From: JALYQB01 sp035640155
Lineage (GTDB): Bacteria > Actinomycetota > Actinomycetes > Mycobacteriales > Pseudonocardiaceae
NCBI GenBank assembly: GCA_035640155.1
Contig: DASQWR010000145.1
Location: forward strand, 1-26,677
Length of the DNA: 26,677 nucleotides
Direction: 5' to 3'
Shown here: piece by piece, positions 21,182 to 26,677 of the stretch
Layout of the letters: every line of letters starts with the position of its first letter
How positions within the stretch are numbered: the stretch's first letter is position 1
Program-made: the position numbers and the translations under genes
Notes under the pieces: model-generated
The model's database searches: none
The model's input: the letters and a program-made list of their open reading frames with translations, nothing else
Told to the model about the DNA's origin: nothing

Positions 21182-21736
21182 ATGATCGAGGTCCGGCCGG
21201 GTGGCCGACGGCGTATCGACCGGGTACTGGCGGCGACCTTCGCCGAGGGCATGGCAACCCTGCCGCTCTGCGAGGTGCGGTCCCGGCGGGACGAAGCCGC
21301 GCAGGAGGAGACCGACCTGTCCTACCTGCGGCGCCTTCTGCACGCCCGGATCGACATCGTGCGGGCCGAGCAGCGCCGCCGCAGCGAGGGTGGCAACCTC
21401 CCCCTGGTCGCCGAGCTGGGCCGGATCCTCTCGACCAACGCCATCGCGCCAGCCACCGGATCCGGTCGGCACCAGAGCATGGCGCCCTCCCGTGCGGAGG
21501 CGCACCGCCGCTACGGCGAGGCCGTGGTCTCCGACGTGGACCTGTCCGATGTGAGCTCGCTGCCAGCTGGCGAGCTCAACGATGCGCTGGCGGCCTACCG
21601 TGCCGAGGAGGAGTCGGTCTCGCACCGCCGCCGCGAGGTGCAGCAGGTGATGGATGTATTCAACGCCGAGATCGCGTCCCGCTACGCCCGGGGAACCGCG
21701 TCGGTGGACGACCTGCTCGCGGACGAAGCCCGGTGA
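21182..21736 (+). CDS. rsiG: RsiG-like c-di-GMP-responsive anti-sigma factor
   Basis: A 184-residue helical protein that matches RsiG, the anti-sigma factor that holds WhiG-type sigma factors when bound to c-di-GMP. The conserved opening is RRRIDRVLAATFAEG, then LPLCEVRSRRDEA and ETDLSYLRRLL. The c-di-GMP motif E(X)3S(X)2R(X)3Q(X)3D is exact in the second helix: E143, S147, R150, Q154, D158. The first copy is E43, S47, R50, H54, D58, with His replacing Gln. A middle linker (residues about 75-125) includes SSLPAGELNDALAAYR. There is no membrane segment. No WhiG gene is in the window. In Streptomyces the complex controls sporulation; in non-sporulating actinobacteria the target may be flagellar or other WhiG/FliA-like sigma factors. 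Confidence 0.85.
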   Translation: MIEVRPGGRRRIDRVLAATFAEGMATLPLCEVRSRRDEAAQEETDLSYLRRLLHARIDIVRAEQRRRSEGGNLPLVAELGRILSTNAIAPATGSGRHQSMAPSRAEAHRRYGEAVVSDVDLSDVSSLPAGELNDALAAYRAEEESVSHRRREVQQVMDVFNAEIASRYARGTASVDDLLADEAR

Positions 21737-21852
21737 CGGCGTAGCCGAAGCGCCCCTCCCACCCCGAACCCGGTCAGCCCCAGGAGTACCACCATCGCGG
21801 CCACCCAGGAGAGGGGCTCCCCGGTGGGGGCGCTGAGAGCGAGTATGACCAT
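21682..21852 (-). CDS. Small single-pass membrane protein, hypothetical
   Basis: From ATG 21852 the minus strand encodes 56 residues: MVILALSAPTGEPLSW, a membrane segment WVAAMVVLLGLTGFGVGGAL, and a basic tail RLRRHRASSASRSS. The 3' end overlaps rsiG by about 55 bases tail-to-tail. GACACT lies eight bases before the ATG, a weak -10 candidate. The frame stays open to 21972 but that extension is not protein-like. The hydrophobic-then-basic order is plausible for a real membrane protein; the family is unknown. Confidence 0.4.
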   Translation of the reverse strand: MVILALSAPTGEPLSWVAAMVVLLGLTGFGVGGALRLRRHRASSASRSSTDAVPRA

Positions 21853-22078
21853 GGCGCGGAAGTGTCGCACATCCTGCGGCGCCGCGGTGGTGGCGGGTCC
21901 GGGGCACACCGGGGATCGTCCGGGATCCGCAGCAGCGGGGCTGTGACCCGGACCGCTCCCGTCACGTCGCACGAGCGCGAGCGAACCAGGTACGGTGGTG
22001 GCAGGAGCAAACCTGTCGAGATGAACGGGGCCGCCGCGTCCTCACGGCCGCCCCGTCCCTGTGCGAGGGGGTCGAGCC

Positions 22079-22264
22079 ATGGGCCGCGGCCGGGCTAAGG
22101 CCAAGCAGACGAAGGTGGCGCGGGAGCTCAAGTACAGCTCGCCCACCACGGACCTCGAGTCCCTGCAACGGGAACTGTCGCGCAGCGACGCCAGCAACCA
22201 CGGGTCGGGCGACGACCGGGCGTCCGACTCCTTCGATGACGAGCACGACGACTACCGACGATGA
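22079..22264 (+). CDS. DUF3073 protein
   Basis: A 61-residue, highly charged protein, MGRGRAKAKQTKVARELKY, then SSPTTDLESLQREL and an acidic tail SFDDEHDDYRR. The basic start and acidic end are typical of DUF3073, a small actinobacterial family of unknown function almost always next to purM/purF (Rv0810c in M. tuberculosis). The basic half suggests nucleic-acid binding, by inference only. ATG 22079 has a GAGGGGG ribosome site upstream. It converges on purM with 50 bases between the stop codons. Confidence 0.9.
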   Translation: MGRGRAKAKQTKVARELKYSSPTTDLESLQRELSRSDASNHGSGDDRASDSFDDEHDDYRR

Positions 22265-22269
22265 TCAGT

Positions 22270-22282
22270 GCACCTCGGGTGC
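22270..22282 (+). terminator. Short hairpin between DUF3073 and purM, possible bidirectional terminator
   Basis: GCACC (22270-22274), TCG loop and GGTGC (22278-22282) form a 5-base-pair hairpin in the 50-base gap between the convergent genes. It is short and has no U-tract, so it is weakly supported. Confidence 0.3.
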
Positions 22283-22314
22283 TGCCTGACTGGGGGACTG
22301 TTGATCGCCGGCGG

Positions 22315-23403
22315 TCAGAACCGGGGGTGCTCACCGCGGAGCAGCGCCCGTGCACCCTCGGTGGCCTCGTCGATGTCGCAGGCCTTGTGCACCTCCCCGA
22401 CCACCCAGGCGGGAGTGTGCCGGGCGGTGAGCACCGCCAGCGCCCGGTCGACGTCCGCCGGTTCGACCACCGCGACCATGCCCACGCCCATGTTGAACGT
22501 GCGCTCCATCTCCGCGCGCTCGACCCGACCGCGCTGCGCGATGAGGGCGAACTCCGCGGCGGGCGTCCAGGTCGCTCGGTCCAGCACGGCGACCAGACCC
22601 CGGGGCACCACCCGACCCAGGTTCCTGGCGAGTCCGCCCCCGGTGACGTGCCCGAACGTGCGGACCTCGGTCTCCGCAGCCAGGGCGAGGCAGTCCTTGG
22701 CGTAGATGCGGGTGGGTTCGAGCAACTGCTCGCCCAGGGTGCGGCCGAACTCCTCGACATGACCGTCGAGGGGCATCCGGCCGATCTCCAGCAGGATGTG
22801 TCGGGCCAGCGAGAACCCGTTGGAGTGCAGGCCCGAGGAGCCCATCGCGACCACCACGTCACCGGGTCGGACGCGGTCGGGGCCGAGCAGCGCGTCGGCC
22901 TCCGCGGCGCCGACGCCGGTGGCGGAGATGTCGTAGCCGCCCTCGGTCATCATCCCGGGATGTTCGGCTGTCTCGCCCCCCAGCAGCGCGCAGCCGGCCT
23001 GCACGCACCCCTCGGCGATCCCGGACACCAGCTCCGCGATCTGCTCGGGCACCACCCTGCCGACAGCGATGTAGTCCTGCAGGAACAGTGGCTCGGCCCC
23101 GCACACCACCAGGTCGTCGACGACCATCGCGACCAGGTCGATCCCGATGGTGCTGTGCACTCCCATCGCCTGCGCGATCGCGGTCTTGGTGCCGACTCCG
23201 TCGGTGGAACTGGCGAGCACCGGCTCACGCCAACGGTCGAGCTTGAGCTGGAAGAGGCCGGCGAACCCGCCGATGCCGCCCAGCACCTCAGTCCGGGTGG
23301 CGCGCTCGGCCCACGGTCGCAGCTGCGCGACAGCCTGCTCACCGGCCGCGATGTCGACGCCGGCCGCGGCATAGGTGGCGCGCGCGTCGTGCGTCCCTGT
23401 CAT
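22315..23403 (-). CDS. purM: Phosphoribosylformylglycinamidine cyclo-ligase (AIR synthetase)
   Basis: A 362-residue ATP-dependent enzyme that closes the imidazole ring in the fifth step of IMP synthesis. Family motifs: YAAAGVDIAAGEQAV, LASSTDGVGTKTAIA (the DGVGTK nucleotide site), GIDLVAMVVDDLVVCGAEPLF, LLGGETAEHPGM, GYDISATGVG, GSSGLHSNGFSLAR and TGGGLARNLGRV. The C-terminal part includes RTFNMGVGMV. Length is normal. ATG 23403 overlaps the purF stop by four bases (ATGA), so the two are translated in tandem. The longer frame up to 23691 reads through purF and is rejected. Confidence 0.96.
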   Translation of the reverse strand: MTGTHDARATYAAAGVDIAAGEQAVAQLRPWAERATRTEVLGGIGGFAGLFQLKLDRWREPVLASSTDGVGTKTAIAQAMGVHSTIGIDLVAMVVDDLVVCGAEPLFLQDYIAVGRVVPEQIAELVSGIAEGCVQAGCALLGGETAEHPGMMTEGGYDISATGVGAAEADALLGPDRVRPGDVVVAMGSSGLHSNGFSLARHILLEIGRMPLDGHVEEFGRTLGEQLLEPTRIYAKDCLALAAETEVRTFGHVTGGGLARNLGRVVPRGLVAVLDRATWTPAAEFALIAQRGRVERAEMERTFNMGVGMVAVVEPADVDRALAVLTARHTPAWVVGEVHKACDIDEATEGARALLRGEHPRF

Positions 23404-24944
23404 CGGGCGGCCCGGACCGGCTCCGCGGCCGCGGTGGCACCCTTCCCGGCCCCGGCCAGGTCCTCCAGCAGGTGCTTGCCGATGGACTCGGTCGGCGGCA
23501 GGGCGATCGGGTACTCGCCGTCGAAACAGGCTGAACACAGCCGCGTCCGGGGCTGCTCCGACGCGGCGACGAGCCCGTCGAGGGAGACGTAGCCGAGGCT
23601 GTCCGCGCCGATCGAGCGCCGGACGCCCTCGACGTCCGCGCCATGTGCAAGCAGCTCGGCACGGGACGCGAAGTCGATGCCGTAGAAGCACGGCCAGCGC
23701 ACCGGGGGGCTCGCGATCCGCACGTGCACCTCGAGCGCGCCGGCCTCGCGGAGCATCCGGACCATGGCGCGCTGGGTGTTGCCGCGGACGATCGAGTCGT
23801 CGACGACGACCAGGCGCTTGGCGCGGATGACGTCGCGCAACGGGTTGAGCTTGAGCCGGATACCCAGCTGGCGGATGGTCTGCGACGGCTGGATGAACGT
23901 GCGCCCCACGTAGGCGTTCTTCACCAGACCAGAGCCGTACGGGATCCCACTGGCCTGGGCGTAGCCGATGGCCGCCGGGGTGCCGGACTCGGGAACGGGA
24001 ATCACCAGGTCGGCCTCGGCGGGGTGCTCCTCGGCGAGCCGACGGCCGATGTCCACCCGGGTGGCGTGCACCCCGCGCCCGGAGATCGTGGTGTCCGGGC
24101 GGGCGAGGTAGACGTACTCGAACACGCAGCCCTTGGGCTCCGGGCTCGCGAACCTGCTGCTGCGGAGCCCTTCTGCATCGATGGCCAGCAGCTCACCCGA
24201 CTCGACCTCGCGGACGAACGACGCTCCGACGATGTCCAGCGCCGCGGTCTCGGAGGCCACCACCCAACCGCTGTCGAGCCGGCCGAGGACGAGGGGGCGA
24301 ACGCCGTGCGGGTCCCGCGCGGCGTAGAGCGTGCGCTCGTCGGAGAACACCAGGCAGAACGCCCCGCGCAGGGTCGGCAGCAGCCGCAGCGCCGCCTCCT
24401 CGATGCCGGTGTCCGCGGCACCGTGGGCCAGCAGCCCGGTGATGAGGTCGGAGTCCGTGGTGGCCACGGGGCCTGCTCCGCGGACCGAATCGTCGTCACC
24501 GTTGCCCGTCGCCACGCCTTGCGCACGGGCCCCCGCGAGCAGCTCGGCGGTGTTCACCAGGTTGCCGTTGTGCCCCAGTGCGAGGCCCGAGCCGGTCGCT
24601 GTGGTGCGGAACGTCGGCTGAGCATTCTCCCAGGTCCCGGAGCCGGTGGTCGAGTAACGGCAGTGGCCCACCGCGATGTGCCCGGTCAGGCTGGAGAGCA
24701 CCTGCTCGTCGAACACCTGACTGACCAGCCCGAGGTCCTTGAACACCAGCACCTGCGAGCCGTCCGAGACCGCGATGCCGGCGGCCTCCTGGCCGCGGTG
24801 CTGGAGCGCGTAAAGGCCGAAGTAGGCCAGCTTCGCGACCTCCTCGCCGGGTGCCCAGACGCCGAAGACGCCGCACTCCTCACGAGGTTCGTCGGGTTTG
24901 TCGGGAGGGCTGTCGAGGTCCAGGCAGGGCACGGCGGTAGCCAC
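23400..24944 (-). CDS. purF: Amidophosphoribosyltransferase
   Basis: A 514-residue glutamine-PRPP amidotransferase, the first committed enzyme of purine synthesis. A 23-residue propeptide ends at REE, followed by the catalytic nucleophile Cys24 in CGVFGV, as in the self-processing Bacillus-type enzyme. The Ntn glutaminase domain includes LYALQHRGQEAAG, VGHCRYSTTG and LGHNGNLVN. The phosphoribosyltransferase domain has VIPVPESGTPAA, KNAYVGRTFIQP and the PRPP loop VVVDDSIVRGNT. Cys residues near 280 (GCVFEYVY) and 450-480 (CSACFDG) are consistent with the 4Fe-4S cluster of this subclass. GTG 24944 has GAGAGGGAG upstream. Its upstream region carries three dyad repeats. Confidence 0.97.
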   Translation of the reverse strand: MATAVPCLDLDSPPDKPDEPREECGVFGVWAPGEEVAKLAYFGLYALQHRGQEAAGIAVSDGSQVLVFKDLGLVSQVFDEQVLSSLTGHIAVGHCRYSTTGSGTWENAQPTFRTTATGSGLALGHNGNLVNTAELLAGARAQGVATGNGDDDSVRGAGPVATTDSDLITGLLAHGAADTGIEEAALRLLPTLRGAFCLVFSDERTLYAARDPHGVRPLVLGRLDSGWVVASETAALDIVGASFVREVESGELLAIDAEGLRSSRFASPEPKGCVFEYVYLARPDTTISGRGVHATRVDIGRRLAEEHPAEADLVIPVPESGTPAAIGYAQASGIPYGSGLVKNAYVGRTFIQPSQTIRQLGIRLKLNPLRDVIRAKRLVVVDDSIVRGNTQRAMVRMLREAGALEVHVRIASPPVRWPCFYGIDFASRAELLAHGADVEGVRRSIGADSLGYVSLDGLVAASEQPRTRLCSACFDGEYPIALPPTESIGKHLLEDLAGAGKGATAAAEPVRAAR

Positions 24945-24992
24945 CTGCGGCGCTCCCTCTCAGGCGGGGTCGGACCCTCACCAGGGTACCCG

Positions 24993-25066
24993 CCGGACCG
25001 CTCTGTCGGGCGGTAACCCGCGCCGGACCGGCCTGTCCGGCAATAACCCCGGACCGGCCTGTCGGG
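24993..25066. repeat. Three tandem CCGGAC-N6-GTCSGG dyads between purF and the ESX-like genes
   Basis: Three copies start at 24993, 25023 and 25049. Each has CCGGAC, six bases, and GTCGGG or GTCCGG, followed two or three bases later by TAACC. Copy 2 is a perfect palindrome. The spacing is 30 and 26 bases, about three and 2.5 helical turns. They lie in the divergent 215-base gap between purF and the gene at 25160, so they could be an operator, or a dispersed genomic repeat. No promoter was clear nearby. Confidence 0.6.
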
Positions 25067-25159
25067 CATAACCTCAGCGGGGATCTCGTGAAACCGGGCC
25101 ACCAGCCACCGCGTCTGAGCTACCGTGGCCCGACCGGTTGGCGGCGGAGGAGGGCGACT

Positions 25160-25537
25160 GTGGCGGAGGAGATGCGGTTCCAGTCGCAGCTGACGGCGGA
25201 GAGCACTCCGGCCGCCGGTGGCGGGGGCATGTTCCGGGTCCGCCCCGAGCACGTGCCGGCCGTCGTCGCCGGCTTCGAGGAGGCGATCCGCGAGCTGGGC
25301 AGTATTGAACGCCAGGCACGATTGCTCCAAGAAATCGGTGGCCCCGGGGACGACCAGTTCAGTGCGCAGGCTGCCCGGGAGATCGCCCGGCAGGCGGGCG
25401 AGGAGCCAGGACGGCATGGGTGGGCGAATCGCCTCTACCGCGATGCACTCCGGGCGACCATCGACAACCTGCATGCCCAGCTCGACGCCTACCAGCGGGC
25501 CGAGGGCGACACCGCCGCGAGCTGGCCGGGATCGTGA
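25160..25537 (+). CDS. ESX/WXG-associated helical protein, first of the DUF3558 cassette
   Basis: A 125-residue protein: an N-terminal linker (AEEMRFQSQLTAES), GGGGMFRVRPEHVPAVVAGF, then two long amphipathic helices with IRELGSIERQARLLQEIG and YRDALRATIDNLHAQLDAYQRAE. The pattern resembles ESX-associated helical hairpin proteins that precede DUF3558 and PPE genes in Pseudonocardiaceae. No W-x-G was found. GTG 25160 has GGAGGAGGG about eight bases upstream; the longer frame to 25088 lacks this. The stop overlaps the DUF3558 start by four bases. Function unknown, type VII secretion link inferred from the neighbours. Confidence 0.7.
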   Translation: MAEEMRFQSQLTAESTPAAGGGGMFRVRPEHVPAVVAGFEEAIRELGSIERQARLLQEIGGPGDDQFSAQAAREIARQAGEEPGRHGWANRLYRDALRATIDNLHAQLDAYQRAEGDTAASWPGS

Positions 25538-26109
25538 CCGTGCGGGTGATCCACGCTCTTCCCGCCGTCATGATCGCCGCCGTGGGGTTGACGGCGTGCA
25601 CGCCGGTCGCGATCGAGCCGCCGACGGAGGAGCGTCTCGCGCCACCGGTCGACCAGCCTCCGCTGGACGTCGAACCGTTCCTGGAGCGCCCGTGCGAGGT
25701 GCTCACCCCCGAGCAGGCCGCCGAGTGGACGGTGAGTAACCCGGAGCGGGTGCCCGACGAGCGCACCTACACAGGCCCGGCGTGCGAGTTCGAGCCAGAC
25801 GACTTCGACCGCGTCTCGTTCGGCATTTCGATCCGGATGACGGACAGCCTGGAAGGTATCTACCAGCGCCGGGACAGCCTGCAGCTCTTCGAGCCCACCG
25901 AGGTCGCCGGCTACCCCGGAGCCTTCAACGATGCTGCGGACACGCGCTCGTTGGGTAGCTGTGGGCTCACCGTCGCGGTCACCGAGGACAAAGCGCTGGA
26001 CGTGCTCGTCTCGGTAAACGACCGGCAGTCACCCGAGTACACCGATCCGTGCCCGGTGGCGGCGCGGATCATGGAGCAGATGATCGAGACCATCGGAGCG
26101 GCGAGCTGA
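25534..26109 (+). CDS. DUF3558 family lipoprotein
   Basis: A 191-residue lipoprotein: MTVRVIHALPAVMIAAVG and the lipobox LTAC (Cys about residue 24), then a Pro-rich spacer. The DUF3558 body shows paired Cys positions (RPCEVLTPEQAAEW, GPACEFEPDD, GSCGLTVAV, DPCPVAARIM), likely disulfides outside the membrane. The family is widespread in Pseudonocardiaceae and Mycobacteria and has no assigned role. GTG 25534 shares four bases with the upstream stop and the last base of its own stop is the A of the next gene's ATG, so the three genes form one tight operon. Confidence 0.87.
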   Translation: MTVRVIHALPAVMIAAVGLTACTPVAIEPPTEERLAPPVDQPPLDVEPFLERPCEVLTPEQAAEWTVSNPERVPDERTYTGPACEFEPDDFDRVSFGISIRMTDSLEGIYQRRDSLQLFEPTEVAGYPGAFNDAADTRSLGSCGLTVAVTEDKALDVLVSVNDRQSPEYTDPCPVAARIMEQMIETIGAAS

Positions 26110-26677
26110 TGTTCGAGAACGAGATTGCCGGCACACCGCGACCGGCGGCCTGGGACGCCGCGACGATCTACGCGTGCCTGAAGGATGGTGCCGGACCGGA
26201 GGCAACCACCGACAGGTCCCGGGACGCGTGGGAGGACATCGCCAAGCGCTACGACGGCGTGCGCGAGACGGTGCGCCAGGCGCTGCGCGACGGCCAGGTC
26301 GCCTTCGAGGGCGAGGCCGGGGACGCGATGGCACAGCGGGTCGAGCCGCTGGCCGGCCACGCCGACACCGCCCAGCAGACCGCGACCAGCACCGCCGATG
26401 TGATCGGCCAGCAGGGCACCGATTTCCGCGACGCCCGCAACCAGGTGGTGCCCCCGGTGGCGGTGCCGGACAAACCGTTCCTGAACGATCTGGCGCCCTG
26501 GGAGACCGACTACGACGAGGCCAGGTCCGACGCCCGCGCCGCCGACGAGCACAACATCCGCGTCCTCGGCAACTACGGCGACGCCACCCGGTCGAACTTG
26601 GGTGGCCTGCCCCAGTTCGAGCAGCCGCCGTCGGTGACGCCGCAGCTTGACATCCCGTCCTCGTCGACGGCTCAGCT
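26109..26677 (+). CDS. PPE/WXG-like protein (C-terminus cut by window edge)
   Basis: From ATG 26109 the frame is open to the window end (189 codons). It reads MFENEIAGTPRPAAWDAATIY, then a helical bundle with AWEDIAKRYDGVRETVRQAL, FEGEAGDAMAQRVEPLAGHAD and QQTATSTADVIGQQGTDFRD. This resembles the N-terminal domain of PPE-like proteins in Pseudonocardiaceae; FEGEAGDAM stands where WxG-A is usual. Then comes an Asp- and Pro-rich linker. It is presumably a secreted or ESX-linked substrate acting with the two genes upstream. The family is likely, the function unknown. Confidence 0.7.
   Translation, partial: MFENEIAGTPRPAAWDAATIYACLKDGAGPEATTDRSRDAWEDIAKRYDGVRETVRQALRDGQVAFEGEAGDAMAQRVEPLAGHADTAQQTATSTADVIGQQGTDFRDARNQVVPPVAVPDKPFLNDLAPWETDYDEARSDARAADEHNIRVLGNYGDATRSNLGGLPQFEQPPSVTPQLDIPSSSTAQ

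Noticed and set aside
22315..23691. A longer PurM starting inside purF
   Set aside because: The extra N-terminus is out-of-frame purF; ATG 23403 gives the normal length and an ATGA overlap.
24971..24991. A fourth copy of the CCGGAC dyad upstream of the three repeats
   Set aside because: CGGACCCTCACCAGGGT is a different ACCCT/AGGGT dyad and lacks the GTCSGG arm and the TAACC tail.

Overview
The window is high-GC actinobacterial chromosome. Gene content points to the Pseudonocardiales (Pseudonocardia, Saccharopolyspora or Amycolatopsis type): an orphan GlnR beside the mycothiol synthase MshD, a DUF3558 lipoprotein with PPE/ESX-like partners, a DUF3073 protein, an RsiG-type anti-sigma factor, many GTG starts and many 1-4 base stop/start overlaps. 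From family knowledge, the order dusB - phoU/pstB - mshD/glnR - sulfurtransferase/DUF1416 - FABP-like protein - ygfZ - DUF3073 - purM/purF resembles the Rv0807-Rv0823 neighbourhood of Mycobacterium tuberculosis, with local insertions. No rRNA, tRNA, CRISPR array or insertion sequence was seen.

Layout. 1-2942 (minus strand): a sugar/gluconate kinase cut by the window edge, a Uma2-type PD-(D/E)XK protein, and a putative stress cluster (small helical protein, frameshifted hemerythrin, DUF2231-Rieske membrane protein) behind a SigB/SigF-like promoter. 2991-5139 (plus): tRNA-dihydrouridine synthase and a GGDEF diguanylate cyclase. 5163-9912: phosphate block, with phoU (plus) convergent to pstSCAB (minus). 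phoU and pstS each have two 11-base PHO-box repeats and a -10-like hexamer exactly 27 bases downstream. 10005-11704 (minus): glnR-mshD. 11799-14795 (plus): alpha/beta hydrolase, LmeA-like DUF2993 protein, a leaderless Cys-containing leader peptide, thiosulfate sulfurtransferase and DUF1416. 14828-15999: VapBC-type toxin-antitoxin pair abutting the remnant of a UPF0158-nucleotidyltransferase gene. 16010-18538 (plus): 32-residue membrane peptide, FABP-like protein, a strongly structured intergenic region, then pxpB-pxpC. 18499-19466 (minus): broken AI-2E family transporter. 19603-21736 (plus): Nur-like Fur regulator, YgfZ, RsiG-like anti-sigma factor. 22079-24944: DUF3073 convergent with purF-purM. 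24993-25066: three dyad repeats. 25160-26677 (plus): ESX-like cassette with a DUF3558 lipoprotein and a PPE-like protein cut by the window end.

Themes. Phosphate uptake (pst, phoU), nitrogen control (GlnR), thiol/sulfur metabolism (MshD, sulfurtransferase, Cys leader peptide) and purine synthesis (PurF/PurM) lie close together. Two genes point to c-di-GMP: a GGDEF enzyme and an RsiG homologue with a complete c-di-GMP signature in one helix and a Gln-to-His change in the other. At least ten genes start 6-7 bases after a -10-like hexamer, as expected for leaderless mRNAs. Two genes carry two reading-frame breaks each; they may be pseudogenes or sequencing errors.
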